The notes under the pieces are model-generated. The model made no database searches and was not told the origin of the DNA. It saw only the letters and a program-made list of their open reading frames with translations. From Euglena gracilis (taxonomy: Eukaryota; Euglenida; Euglenophyceae; Euglenales), in assembly GCA_039621445.1 (NCBI GenBank), contig CP154955.1, positions 5,074,785 through 5,138,784 on the forward strand: DNA of 64,000 bases, written 5' to 3'. Within the stretch, counting starts at the first letter, position 1. The number at the start of each line of letters is the position of its first letter. The translations under genes were made by a program, and so were the position numbers. This document shows, in pieces, positions 51,881 through 63,729 of this stretch.

Positions 51881-52612
51881 CTATGAAGCGCAGTAGGGTT
51901 TATGAGATTCAGGGAGGCAATGGTCAGCGAGCTCTTCAGGGCATTGTCCCCAAACCAATTGTCGTCCAACCTCCCGGGCCAGAGTCATGCTTATTCCTTG
52001 CCAGCAGGTCCCCTCGACGCCCCTCCTCTCCCAGGCGTTGTGTTGGCCTGCTAGCAACTTGATGCAGTTACCAACAAAGGTGAGCGCACCATCCCCCATG
52101 CCACCATAACAGTCCAAGACAAAGGGTATGAATGTCCAGCCTCTGCGTTGGCAACCATCTCCATACTTCTTTATCTTGTCCCGCTCTTGTTCCTCATGCC
52201 ACTTGCCAATATCCTCCAAGCCAGCGCGATTTCGCGAAGGCGCAAGTGGGTGACGAATGGTGACGTCGATGGCTGCCGGGCCGTTTGCATCGTACCTCAT
52301 GACGAATACGTCGCCTGGTCGTGAGCCATCTGGGGCACTTTCTTCCCTTCTGGCTGGGAAGCCTGCACGCTGCGCGAGCCCGAGGATGTGTGATTGCACC
52401 GCATTGTGCCGCCGGACAATGTTGTTTTTGTGGCAGCAGACAAGGTGGTGGCCTCTGACATCTGTGGGGTTGTGGCATCTTGGGCAGGCAGGTGGGCTGT
52501 CTGTAGCGCTGACCACCGGGGCACCCAGAGACCACTGGACGATCGCCTGAAATTCTCTGGTAGGAATCAGTGTTTTGGTTGAGGCACACGGCCAGGCCAG
52601 GCCAGGGGACAA
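51881..52612 (-). CDS. C-terminal part of a non-LTR retrotransposon protein with restriction-like endonuclease
   Basis: 244 codons. A zinc-binding pattern CPRCHNPTDVRGHHLVCC is followed by RRHNAVQSHILGLAQRAG. Then comes RPGDVFVMRYDANGPAAIDVTIRHPL and KIKKYGDG, which fits the PD...D...K arrangement of restriction-like endonucleases found after RT in R2/CRE-type LINEs, where it nicks the target. It ends FVGNCIKLLAG... to a natural-looking stop. The RT is missing and similarity stops at about 52593, so the copy is 5'-truncated, as LINEs often are. The frame is intact over its length. Confidence 0.65.
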   Translation of the reverse strand: MSPGLAWPCASTKTLIPTREFQAIVQWSLGAPVVSATDSPPACPRCHNPTDVRGHHLVCCHKNNIVRRHNAVQSHILGLAQRAGFPARREESAPDGSRPGDVFVMRYDANGPAAIDVTIRHPLAPSRNRAGLEDIGKWHEEQERDKIKKYGDGCQRRGWTFIPFVLDCYGGMGDGALTFVGNCIKLLAGQHNAWERRGVEGTCWQGISMTLAREVGRQLVWGQCPEELADHCLPESHKPYCAS

Positions 52613-52825
52613 AAACCCCAGAAAGGGGCAGGCGCGGAGGATTTCGCTTAGCGGATCTTCCTAATTTGTCTGTGTTCTGTGCTGTTTTCTGCAGGCGGAA
52701 ACAAGCCTGAACTCTTCGACTCACATGGCGGCAAGCATTGTGCATTGAATACAAAAGGGAATTCCATAAGAAAAACTGGGTTTTGGAACCATGAATTTGA
52801 AAAGTCTGAAAGGCACTCAGAACAC
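52593..52825 (+). repeat. 230-bp duplication, copy 1
   Basis: Nearly identical to 53939-54172 (from GGCCAGGCCAGGGGAC to GGCACTCAGAACAC) with a handful of changes. Contains TTTTCTGCAGG, which resembles a splice acceptor on the plus strand. Confidence 0.8.
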
Positions 52826-53938
52826 GAAGAGTTCATTTGGACGAAGAATTCAATGAAATGCTTGCAAGTCCAGTGGACGAAAGTCAGCTGGTGTGCCGAA
52901 AAGAATTAAGTTCTGAAGAGTACTCTGTGGAAGATTGGGAAGCAATTTGGAATCAGATGTGAAGTTCAATGTCACAGGGTGTGTTGTGGAAGGGTTGATT
53001 TCAGTGAAACCAAGGTCTACAGAAGTCAAGTGCAGGATGGAGTACATCCTGGCCGCCTCAAGGGTCCCTTGGTATTCGGGACTGGCTGGGATGGAAGGCT
53101 GAAGATCTCAAGTGCAATCTGTGGATTGGTGTGGCAAATCTGCCCCCAAAGTTGGCAATCATACTCCCCCTGTGTGGATGTTCTACCAACCCTGTGTGCA
53201 TCACATGTTCCTATCCTGTGTTGTGCCAGGCCCTGTAGGAAGATTGGATTCAATTGCTTCTGCTGTGGTGGTGACTGGCCCTGAAGCCCTCCGCAGTGGA
53301 CATCACTGAACCAAGTCTCTGAACATTGGACTGAGTCGATTCTTGTCCAGGGTTTGCGTGCTGGCTGCAGCCCTTGGAAGTAGGGTCTATCCCACAAGAT
53401 GGTGAGACACCTGCTGGACGGCGTCATCCAAAGTTCAGAAGCAAGAGAGATTTGAAGATTGCTGTGGTACCGATGGTTAAATTTGCTGCAATGCTCCCCC
53501 ACCACTTGCCTGCAACGATTGCTGGACCCAACTGTGTGTTTATGTTTTCTGCAGAAGAGATTCCCCAAACATGTAGTGTACATTGTCCAAGGGGGATCAC
53601 TTCGACCCATGTCGCCTGAAAAAAAAAAGAAAGAAAGAGAGAGCCCCTGGCCACCAAAAAAAGGGCCAGCGTGCCCCCCCCCCAAAAGGGTATGGGGCAA
53701 AAAAGGGGGAAAATAACACCCATCCCTGGGGCAACCCCCACGAACACAAAAAAACACCCGAAAAAGCCAGACAAAGGCCTTAGGCCTCGGGCTGGCCCTC
53801 CCCCCCCCAGGGCCAAAGGCCTTGGAACAGGAAGGGGACAGCCGTAATGCTTCCCCCCGGCCCGCCTTGTGTGTTGCCGAAGGAGGTACGCAAGCGGTCA
53901 GGGTGGGGAGTGTTAGCGGCGGGCCCGGGGGCGCAGAG
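52826..53938. other. Unclassified segment between the two duplicated blocks
   Basis: Plus frames include short hydrophilic stretches (DEEFNEMLASPVDESQLV, 52838-52895) but no long frame and no family. A purine-rich run lies at 53616-53660. I see no gene I can support. Confidence 0.4.
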
Positions 53939-54172
53939 GAAGGCCAGGCCAGGGGACAAAAACCCCAGAAAGGGGCAGGCGCGGAGGATTTCGCTTAGCG
54001 GATCTTCCTAGTTTGTCTGTGTTCTGTGCTGTTTTCTGCAGGTGGAAACAAGCCTGAACTCTTCGACTCACATGGCGGCAAGCATTGTGCATTGAACACA
54101 AAAGGAAATTCCATAAGAAAAACTGGGTTTTGGAACCATGAATTTGAAAGTCTGAAAAGGCACTCAGAACAC
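53939..54172 (+). repeat. 230-bp duplication, copy 2
   Basis: Partner of 52593-52825; after it the sequence diverges into GC-rich DNA (54173-54305). Confidence 0.8.
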
Positions 54173-54305
54173 GCCTCGTCTCGTGGGGTGCTTGCCCCTC
54201 GTGGCGCTATGTAGGTCGCGGGTGTTCGGCGAGGCCAGCCTTAGGGAGGCTGTGGGCCACCTCAGGACCCTTGGCTTGGAACCCCCCCCTCCGGTACGCT
54301 CTTGT

Positions 54306-54416
54306 GCAACATTTTGCTCAACTTCCAATTGACTTCTGGAGCTTCCTACCCACTGGGTGAGTCCTATCGCGGGGGGAATGTTGAGAAACCGGCTGTCGAC
54401 GGGCCGACAGCCGACA
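54306..54416 (-). repeat. Truncated 3' LTR of X copy 2
   Basis: Matches the last 111 bp of the LTRs at 59125, 61427 and 63729; upstream of 54306 the sequence is unrelated. Confidence 0.8.
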
Positions 54417-54431
54417 CCCCCTCCCTTGCGA
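54417..54431 (-). promoter_or_regulatory. Polypurine tract of X copy 2
   Basis: Minus strand GCAAGGGAGGGG ends at the LTR start TGTCGG. Confidence 0.6.
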
Positions 54432-57400
54432 CGTCAGTCGGACCAATTTTTGCCCCCCCCCCCCCGAAAGGCGGAAAATTCTTTTTTGAAGTTTGGCCGT
54501 TTTTGGCCTTTGGGGGCATTGTTTTTTTTTTGAAGGGCTGTGGTGACCCCCCCCCCCAGCAACTTGATAGTGCTTTTAGGGGCACCTGAAAAATCAGGTG
54601 ATAATGGGGCCAGCCCCCCCTCCCACCGGTGGTGGAAGGGAGAAAGAAACGTCCCACAAAAATGTGAGGGAATTCTTGTACTTTGTTGAGTCCGAACTTG
54701 TGTATGCAAAAGGAACATGGAACCCATAAAAGAATCGAAAACAAAAAAATCTTCGGGCACACTTCCCCCCAGGCCTGTCCCTCACACTGCCTTAATTAAA
54801 ACGTCCCTTTGGCAGCGTTCAAGAATATTGCCCCTGGTGAGGAAGGAAAGAATCCAAACAATAACAACTGAACATTCGTTGATTTTTTTTTGTGAAGAAA
54901 TGAAATTCTTTTGAATCAGGGACTTGGCTCACAGTGCCCGGCCTAATTCTTTGTTTGGGTGGGAAAAAAAGAACAGGAGCGAGGAATTCCTTTCCAATTC
55001 GGGACAAGGAAAAGGCAAAGAAGGGTGAGGAAAAGGAAAAACGGTGAGGCGCAAAGGTACGAGGTAAGGCGGTTATATGGGGGAATAGTGTACAGATGGG
55101 TGTGCGGGTTCGTGTGCGTGCGCGGTTGCATGTTTTGTGTGTATGCACGCCCTCTTCCTTGTCATGCATTCCAACCGAAAATGACTTGGGTCGATTGTTT
55201 TTTTAGGAACGCAGAACAGTGCTACACATTGTCCCACATCCACTATATCACAGGGCTTGAGTGCCCACGTGGCTGTTTTTTTTTGTGGCCCACACCAGGG
55301 CCTGAGGAGGGTCCACCCCCCCCCCCCCCGAGTTCGAATATTCCATGAAAATTGCAGTTCTCAAAGTCCAAACCGAATCAAAAAACTGAGTCTGCAAATC
55401 TGAACTCGGTTTTCTCCTTGGAAAAAAATAAAAATACCAGGTTTTTTCCAACACAGATCCTCCACAAAAGCAGGGCTTGCAAAAGCCCTCAACAAATCCA
55501 ACCAGGAATTCCAAACCCAAAATCAGCCACACAACATCCCACAACAGGTGCGTGGACTGCACATGCCAAACTGAACAACAATATTGGTGACAACCAACCA
55601 AACTGCCCCCCCCCCCCGGCAACACAGCCGTGAGGTTGGGGGTTCTCCAGCAATTTCAAAAATCCCGAAGAATGCGACTCTCCAGGAACATTCTCACTGC
55701 CCCCCCCCCCATTCACACGGGGCATTTGGGGTCAAACGACTTGGCAAACTCAAAAATCCCAAAAATTCAAATCCAAGTCTCGCAGCCAAGGCGATTTTTT
55801 GCTGCTCCCCCCCCCCAACAAGAGGCAAGGGGCATAACCTGGCTTCAGCCTCCAAACCCAAAAAAAAATGACAAACCTAGGCTGTCATGTCCAACCCGAA
55901 TGAAAGCAAACAACTCCAAAGGATGGGACTTCGCACTGCCCCCCCCCCCCGCAACAGGGCCGGAGGGCAAAACCTCAATTAATTCAACCTGGGCTTCACA
56001 TTCCCAAAACTGATTGCAAAAACAAAGTTCAGCTCCACCAAAGCTGAATTAGTCCCAGGATCAGGCTTCGCTGAGCCCCCCCCCCCCACAGCACACAGGC
56101 TGGCAGGGGTCCAGAAACTCAGAACTTGCCAGGATCTAAAAGTCTGAAAAAATTGAACGCTCAATCCTGAAGCTCGGTACTCCAAAGAAAGTAATCCAGT
56201 TGTCATAACAATTACTTCGGTGCACTCAGCCAAATGGACCCCCCCCCACAAATGATGGGAGAACCCATTTACATTTGTATTCCTCCAAAATTCTTCACTG
56301 GAGGAAAAATAAGCTGATTCTTGCACCCATTTTGGCAGCCACCTGAATGTTTGGGCAGAACGATCGGTGAGTTCAGACTGCCAGGCCTGGCTCACTGGCT
56401 CACTTAAACAACAAACAGGGGGAAAACAAACTCCGTGTTGACCCCCTGCATCACAACCAATTATCAGCCAGGCTCCAACACACCAAGGCTCAGCATTAGC
56501 TTCCCAGCTGGTTAACCATACCACTTCCAAGTACCCCACCGTGGCGCCGAAATTCTGCTTGTGGTAGTCCAAATTGCAAAATTCTTGATAAATTCTCCAC
56601 GGTGAAATCCTCGAAATTCTCTCAATTCTTGCTCCTTGCGTTGTTGAGTTGAAAACCTGCACGAGGGGAAAAAAGAAACAAAAAAACCAAACACAGCAAC
56701 AAACATCCACTGAAGCTGGACCCTATGGCTGCCTTCTCACAACACCCACACAGATTGATTTGTCGGTGTGGCCAAACCACAACAAAAAAACCAGGATGCA
56801 TCATTGTCTATCATATTGCCGAACAACTCATGGCAATTGGGGAAGGGAGGAACCCCATTACGACAAAATTTGCATCCCCAGCAGCAGGCTGCAACACAAA
56901 ACGCAGCTGTTGGAAAAATCAAAAAAACAGTGCTGCTGTTGGAAAAATGTGCAGCCGACCACAACCAAGCAAACCAACCCAGATGAGATTGAGATTATGG
57001 CTCACCAATTGGCCAACAGATCACACAGGACAAGGAAAAAATGAGCTTTGCCACCACTTTGGGATTTTTTCCAGAAATATTCTGGTGGACTTTGTTTCCC
57101 AACAGGCTTGACAATACAACCAAATTTCATGAAACAAAATTCTGGCGATTATGCAGCTGAACAACACCCTCAGCTGCCCAATGATGACTCTGAGATTTTC
57201 CGGAATGGGGCTCTCAGAAAATGCAACCACCCATATGTCCCAGCTGATTTCGTTTCTTGGGGGTTTATACAAGAGATGGTGCGGCCGCAGCACCCCTTGT
57301 GTATGTTCCCCCCCTCGTCACTCATCAACTGAAAACTTGGATTGGTCACTAAAAATTCCCCAGGTTGCAACCAAAAACAAAACCACTGAACTGAAACTGA

Positions 57401-58520
57401 ACCACTGAACACTGAACTGAAAACTGAACACCACTGAACTCAGGATCCCTGGGCCCTTGAGTGTGTGTCGACGGGGGTGTCTGTTCCTCCCGGATTTACA
57501 CACCCGGTTCCCCTCTTTGACCAGTCAATCCCAAAAATGAATGAAAATTACTCTGCCTGCCAGTGTTCGATAGAGGTGTTATTTTCCCCTCGAAACGGCA
57601 ATCACCCAAAACCAAACTGGGCTGCCTCACTGGAAGCACACCGAAACTGAGTGAAACAACAAAACTGTGAAAATGGAACAGGTCGATGCATGTCCCAGAC
57701 AGGAAAAAAGTCACTGAACAAACCAGTAAACCTCTCCCAAAAGATGGACTCGGAGCCCACAAATGCATGGGACCAGCATACAAACCCACTGAAATGATGT
57801 CCTAGTCTGTGGATTGAGCACCTGCCAATTCTGCAGTGAACTCACCCCGATCAAAGCCAAACTGGGACTCACAAAACAAAAAACTTTTGGAAATGTTTGT
57901 CTGGCTGCTTGAGCACAAGTAAAAGGGTACTGTGCACCCCAGAGAAAACGGTGTTTCTCAAAAATGACATGCTTCAAGCATTCTGAGGTTTATCCAAAAA
58001 ATCCACAACCAGAAAACAATGAAAAAACTTGAATCACTGGTGAAGAAAACGTAAACTTGACTTTCCCACAGCCAAAACTGTAAAACGACCAATGAAAATG
58101 AAAACCTGAAAATGAAAACTCCTGCCAGAAAAATTATCTTCCAGATTGGGCTCCACAGTCGTTCAAAAAGCACAGCCTGATTTGGGAAAAAATTGCTGAA
58201 AATAATAACACTGACAAAAACTACAAGCCACAGAAAAAAAATCACACAAGTCAACTACTGGAGCTTAGAGCTTGGCTCACGGACACTCAACCTGGCCCGT
58301 TCTCCTATCACTGGGAATTGCAAAAATCTGGGCCGTTTTCAGTGTCCTTCCCCCCAGAGCCTTGCTCACAGATTGATTCCATTCCATTTGTCAACGCCAG
58401 ATGATTCACCCACTTCGATTTACAGCACAAACTGGTGCACAGATAGATTCCAGCAGATTTATGGTGCACAGTTCCAAAGAAACCACAGATTTCAAAAAGA
58501 TTCTGCTGGGCAAGCCCAGC
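54432..58520 (-). other. Interior of X copy 2, non-coding
   Basis: No protein domain recognised on either strand. The Gag-like frame of copy 1 is not readable here. C runs near 55608, 55702, 55806, 55939, 56075 and 56238. A non-autonomous or fully decayed copy. Confidence 0.5.
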
Positions 58521-58538
58521 AGCAACCTCTGCTTACCA
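58521..58538 (-). promoter_or_regulatory. Primer-binding site of X copy 2
   Basis: Minus TGGTAAGCAGAGGTTGCT, abutting the LTR end CCGACA. Shares GCAGAGGT with the other elements. Confidence 0.65.
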
Positions 58539-59125
58539 TGTCGGTGGGGGGTTTTGAGAGAAAAGAAGGACGACGACGAAGTGTAAAGGTGTACCCGGAA
58601 TGAATTGAAATGCCTGGGTAATGGAGTGCCCGACTGACTGGGCCTCCTTCTTCCTTTTCCCCCACCTACGGTCACCACCCAGCCCCAGGGTTTTTCAATA
58701 AAAAGAGCCTCCGGAGGGCTCAGGGCCGGAGGCCCGGCTTTTCGCCCCCTGCCAGTGGCTGGGTTGGCATACCGGCATAGGATCCAAAACTTTGTAACTG
58801 AAAATGGCTTTTTCTGCCCTTGAATTCAAAGAAAACCACAAATAAAACCCTTTTGAAGTATGGACTTGATTCAGAAGGCAAAGCACACACAAGGCAACCT
58901 GCACACCTTGGTCAGACACACCTGTGCTTGCAGTGGGTGAGAGGAACATACAAACAATGATTTTGGAATGGAATGCCTTGCTCCTTCATTCTTTTCTTTT
59001 GTATTTCCAGACTTGCAACATTTTGCTCACCTTCCAATTGACTTCTGGAGCTTCTTACCCACTGGGTGAGTCCTATCGCGGGGGGAATGTTGAGAAACCG
59101 GCTGTCGACGGGCCGACAGCCGACA
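58539..59125 (-). repeat. LTR a (587 bp)
   Basis: TGTCGG...CCGACA, perfect inverted hexamers. Nearly identical to LTRs b and c; differences cluster in the first 65 bp. Contains GCATAGGATC at 58775-58784. Confidence 0.8.
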
Positions 59126-60843
59126 CTGGTCCCCCTCGGCGTCCTCTGCTACTGAGGGCTCTTTGTTTTACGGCTCGTGTTCGATGCCCCATGAGGGGCC
59201 GGTGCCTCTCACCGCCGAGCCCGACGCCAATTTCCGACCCGGGAATCGAACCCACGACCTCCCGGTTTCTTGACTAGCGTCATGCCTCCAGACTACCAGT
59301 GGGGACAAAGGAGGTGCTCACCTGGCGGTTCACCGGTCTCCCGCTAGGCAGCCTCCTGAGCCCCCAGTGCCGCCATAGTCGTGGACCAACCCACGGCGGC
59401 CCCCACAAGTTGTTTAGAACCCTTTTTTGATAAAAATGTGCATTTCAAGTTGCAATTGGAAAATCTCAAGAGCAAAAAAGAAATGATCGAATACTTTGCC
59501 TTCGACGGTCGGTGGCCGCCCCAAAAAAAAGCCGTGGCCGAAGGATCCTCAAAAAATTCGAACCCGGTCGGGTTTCATGGAGGTCCTACTCGGACTCTCC
59601 GGCCAGAGCGCGGCATGCCAGGCAGTTGAAGCACAAGAAAGACAAACAAGAAAGACAAGACGGAAAATTCAATCTGAAGCCACAACAAACAGATTGTTGA
59701 AAGCTGCAGCTAGTGGAGGGGGGCCCTGCAATGGCCCCCAGTACGCGGTATGGAAGCCGGTGGACCTCAGCAGGCGGACACATACAACGCACGACAATTG
59801 TCTGCAAGAATACAACCCCAAACCACAGCCCTAAGGCTCCTAAATAACTCGAATAAGTACGGGCATTCAGAAGAGTCATGTGGGAGAATTTTAGTGCCAC
59901 AAAAATTCCATCAGCTAATTTTGCGGACATTTTTCTTGCCAAACGTACTTGTCGCATCACAACAGTTTTTTCAGAAAAGTGAATTCCCAGCATATTTTCA
60001 TGGGTTACCACAGGAGTTTAAGTCCCGACAAGATTTTTAACAATCAACTTGGCCAATTTCAGCATGAATTACGATGAGGACCCAGAAATTCCTGTAATTT
60101 TCGCAAAATCCCCCACAGTTTTTGCCAACGGCATGCATTTCCGGCAAGATTTATTGTGGGGGCAGGGTCCCACTTGCAAAGTGGCACGTATTTTTCCCCA
60201 CCAAAACACCAGGCGTTGTCTCACCCAAGGACCTTTAAGTTTTCAAGTGAAAAAAGTTAAATTTTCCTTTCCCCGTCACAGAAATTTCCTGTGACTTCGG
60301 CAGATTTTCAGTCAAAAAAGTCAGAGACGGGTGATATCTATGACAACTTTCCCTGGTGCTACAGATTTTTGCTGTGGTTTTCCCTTTTTTTCAGCCAATC
60401 TTGTCGGAGATGGGTGGAATCCTCCGTACAGGAAATTTTTCCCCTTTGTCCTCCAGGCTGGGAGCGGGCACGGATCAGCCTTTTTGGCTGGTGGAGGAGA
60501 AGCAAGAATGGTCCCCTTCACACAAATTTCAGCCCCCCCCTGTGTAAATGGAGATGGAGGGAGGGAACAAATATCCTTATGAGGAACGTACAAGGAGGAG
60601 TGTGCACGAAAAAATTAAGGTTGGGTTGCTGACGAAAAAAAAATTCAATTTCCCTGTGCAAAGTTGGAAAAAACTTAAATTCCCCCAGATTCAAAAATGA
60701 AAACCGCTTTGGCCAAAAGTGATAAAAATTCAGCAGGATTCCAGCCCAATTTAACTTTGGACAACAGCGCCAAAATGAAAGAACTTTTTCACGAGAAACC
60801 ACGAGTTTTGGAATTGGAAAACTCAAATCGAACGCCGTTCCAG
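59126..60843 (-). other. Y segment, copy 1
   Basis: 1,718 bp between LTRs. Holds an S1 SINE (59154-59405), then sequence with modest open frames on both strands, for example 59586-60011 minus and 60697-60939 plus, none recognised. The edges read CTGG...CCAG next to the LTRs, extending the terminal inverted sequence. It could be the interior of a non-autonomous element or host DNA between solo LTRs. Confidence 0.45.
59154..59405 (-). mobile_element. SINE family S1 in Y copy 1
   Basis: B box GGTTCGATTCC on the minus strand (near 59250), GGAGGCATGACGCTAG, end block GGGCTCTTTGTTTTACGGC. Confidence 0.7.
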
Positions 60844-61427
60844 TGTCGGTGGGGGGTTTTAAGAAAAAAGAAGGACGACGAAAGTGTAAAGGTGTACCGG
60901 AATGAATTGAAATGCCTGGGTAATGGAGTGCCCGACTGACTGGGCCTCCTTCTTCCTTTTCCCCCACCTACGGTCACCACCCAGCCCCAGGGTTTTTCAA
61001 TAAAAAGAGCCTCCGGAGGGCTCAGGGCCGGAGGCCCGGCTTTTCGCCCCCTGCCAGTGGCTGGGTTGGCATACCGGCATAGGATCCAAAACTTTGTAAC
61101 TGAAAATGGCTTTTTCTGCCCTTGAATTCAAAGAAAACCACAAATAAAACCCTTTTGAAGTATGGACTTGATTCAGAAGGCAAAGCACACACAAGGCAAC
61201 CTGCACACCTTGGTCAGACACACCTGTGCTTGCAGTGGGTGAGAGGAACATACAAACAATGATTTTGGAATGGAATGCCTTGCTCCTTCATTCTTTTCTT
61301 TTGTATTTCCAGACTTGCAACATTTTGCTCACCTTCCAATTGACTTCTGGAGCTTCTTACCCACTGGGTGAGTCCTATCGCGGGGGGAATGTTGAGAAAC
61401 CGGCTGTCGACGGGCCGACAGCCGACA
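60844..61427 (-). repeat. LTR b (584 bp)
   Basis: TGTCGG...CCGACA; identical to LTR c as far as I compared. Confidence 0.8.
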
Positions 61428-63145
61428 CTGGTCCCCCTCGGCGTCCTCTGCTACTGAGGGCTCTTTGTTTTACGGCTCGTGTTCGATGCCCCATGAGGGG
61501 CCGGTGCCTCTCACCGCCGAGCCCGACGCCAATTTCCGACCCGGGAATCGAACCCACGACCTCCCGGTTTCTTGACTAGCGTCATGCCTCCAGACTACCG
61601 GTGGGGACAAAGGAGGTGCTCACCTGGCGGTTCACCGGTCTCCCGCTAGGCAGCCTCCTGAGCCCCCAGTGCCGCCATAGTCGTGGACCAACCCACGGCG
61701 GCCCCCACAAGTTGTTTAGAACCCTTTTTTGATAAAAATGTGCATTTCAAGTTGCAATTGGAAAATCTCAAGAGCAAAAAAGAAATGATCGAATACTTTG
61801 CCTTCGACGGTCGGTGGCCGCCCCAAAAAAAAGCCGTGGCCGAAGGATCCTCAAAAAATTCGAACCCGGTCGGGTTTCATGGAGGTCCTACTCGGACTCT
61901 CCGGCCAGAGCGCGGCATGCCAGGCAGTTGAAGCACAAGAAAGACAAACAAGAAAGACAAGACGGAAAATTCAATCTGAAGCCACAACAAACAGATTGTT
62001 GACAGCTGCAGCTAGTGGAGGGGGGCCCTGCAATGGCCCCCAGTACGCGGTATGGAAGCCGGTGGACCTCAGCAGGCGGACACATACAACGCACGACAAT
62101 TGTCTGCAAGAATACAACCCCAAACCACAGCCCTAAGGCTCCTAAATAACTCGAATAAGTACGGGCATTCAGAAGAGTCATGTGGGAGAATTTTAGTGCC
62201 ACAAAAATTCCATCAGCTAATTTTGCGGACATTTTTCTTGCCAAACGTACTTGTCGCATCACAACAGTTTTTTCAGAAAAGTGAATTCCCAGCAGATTTT
62301 CATGGGTTACCACAGGAGTTTAAGTCCCGACAAGATTTTTAACAATCAACTTGGCCAATTTCAGCATGAATTACGATGAGGACCCAGAAATTCCTGTAAT
62401 TTTCGCAAAATCTTCCACAGTTTTTGCCAACGGCATGCATTTCTGGCAAGATTTATTGTGGGGGCAGGGTCCCACTTGCAAAGTGGCACGTATTTTTCCC
62501 CACCAAAACACCAGGCGTTGTCTCACCCAAGGACCTTTAAGTTTTCAAGTGAAAAAAGTTAAATTTTCCTTTCCCCGTCACAGAAATTTCCTGTGACTTC
62601 GGCAGATTTTCAGTCAAAAAAGTCAGAGACGGGTGATATCTATGACAACTTTCCCTGGTGCTACAGATTTTTGCTGTGGTTTTCCCTTTTTTTCAGCCAA
62701 TCTTGTCGGAGATGGGTGGAATCCTCCGTACAGGAAATTTTTCCCCTTTGTCCTCCAGGCTGGGAGCGGGCACGGATCAGCCTTTTTGGCTGGTGGAGGA
62801 GAAGCAAGAATGGTCCCCTTCACACAAATTTCAGCCCCCCCCTGTGTAAATGGAGATGGAGGGAGGGAACAAATATCCTTATGAGGAACGTACAAGGAGG
62901 AGTGTGCACGAAAAAATTAAGGTTGGGTTGCTGACGAAAAAAAATTTCAATTTCCCTGTGCAAAGTTGGAAAAAACTTAAATTCCCCCAGATTCAAAAAT
63001 GAAAACCGCTTTGGCCAAAAGTGATAAAAATTCAGCAGGATTCCAGCCCAATTTAACTTTGGACAACAGCGCCAAAATGAAAGAACTTTTTCACGAGAAA
63101 CCACGAGTTTTGGAATTGGAAAACTCAAATCGAACGCCGTTCCAG
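61428..63145 (-). other. Y segment, copy 2
   Basis: Repeats 59126-60843 exactly 2,302 bp downstream with few substitutions; same content. Confidence 0.5.
61456..61707 (-). mobile_element. SINE family S1 in Y copy 2
   Basis: Duplicate of the SINE at 59154-59405, copied with the Y segment rather than inserted independently. Confidence 0.7.
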
Positions 63146-63729
63146 TGTCGGTGGGGGGTTTTAAGAAAAAAGAAGGACGACGAAAGTGTAAAGGTGTACC
63201 GGAATGAATTGAAATGCCTGGGTAATGGAGTGCCCGACTGACTGGGCCTCCTTCTTCCTTTTCCCCCACCTACGGTCACCACCCAGCCCCAGGGTTTTTC
63301 AATAAAAAGAGCCTCCGGAGGGCTCAGGGCCGGAGGCCCGGCTTTTCGCCCCCTGCCAGTGGCTGGGTTGGCATACCGGCATAGGATCCAAAACTTTGTA
63401 ACTGAAAATGGCTTTTTCTGCCCTTGAATTCAAAGAAAACCACAAATAAAACCCTTTTGAAGTATGGACTTGATTCAGAAGGCAAAGCACACACAAGGCA
63501 ACCTGCACACCTTGGTCAGACACACCTGTGCTTGCAGTGGGTGAGAGGAACATACAAACAATGATTTTGGAATGGAATGCCTTGCTCCTTCATTCTTTTC
63601 TTTTGTATTTCCAGACTTGCAACATTTTGCTCACCTTCCAATTGACTTCTGGAGCTTCCTACCCACTGGGTGAGTCCTATCGCGGGGGGAATGTTGAGAA
63701 ACCGGCTGTCGACGGGCCGACAGCCGACA
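63146..63729 (-). repeat. LTR c (584 bp)
   Basis: TGTCGG...CCGACA, followed directly by the X interior start. Confidence 0.8.

Larger units (their letters stand above)
54306..59125 (-). mobile_element. LTR retrotransposon, family X copy 2
   Basis: Low-coordinate LTR truncated (54306-54416), interior 54417-58538, full high-coordinate LTR 58539-59125. Minus orientation from the primer-binding site TGGTAAGCAGAGGTTGCT and a purine tract at 54417. Interior blocks follow copy 1 in order (CTTGCGACGTCAG, CCTTGTCATGCATTCC, the C-run ladder, the ACTGAACTGAAA repeats, GTTCCCCTCTTTGACC). Confidence 0.7.
58539..63729 (-). repeat. Tandem LTR-Y-LTR-Y-LTR chain, period 2,302 bp
   Basis: LTR a, Y, LTR b, Y, LTR c in direct order. 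The second Y copy differs from the first at only a few positions (for example AAAGCTGCAGC/ACAGCTGCAGC and CAGCATATTTTC/CAGCAGATTTTC). LTR c then joins an X interior. The chain looks like recent duplication by recombination between LTRs. Confidence 0.85.

Noticed and set aside
57711-58254. Hydrophobic minus-strand frame suggesting a membrane protein
   Set aside because: Composition is the by-product of A-rich plus-strand DNA; no copy-to-copy conservation with X copy 1.
59586-60011. 141-codon minus frame in Y as a gene
   Set aside because: Duplicated exactly with the segment, so openness is one observation; composition is Cys/Leu/Ser-rich and no family fits.
60840-61431. LTR b as a DNA transposon with CCAGTGTCGG/CCGACACTGG terminal inverted repeats
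   Set aside because: The same segment ends X copy 2 next to a primer-binding site and purine tract without the CCAG/CTGG extension, so LTR identity fits better.
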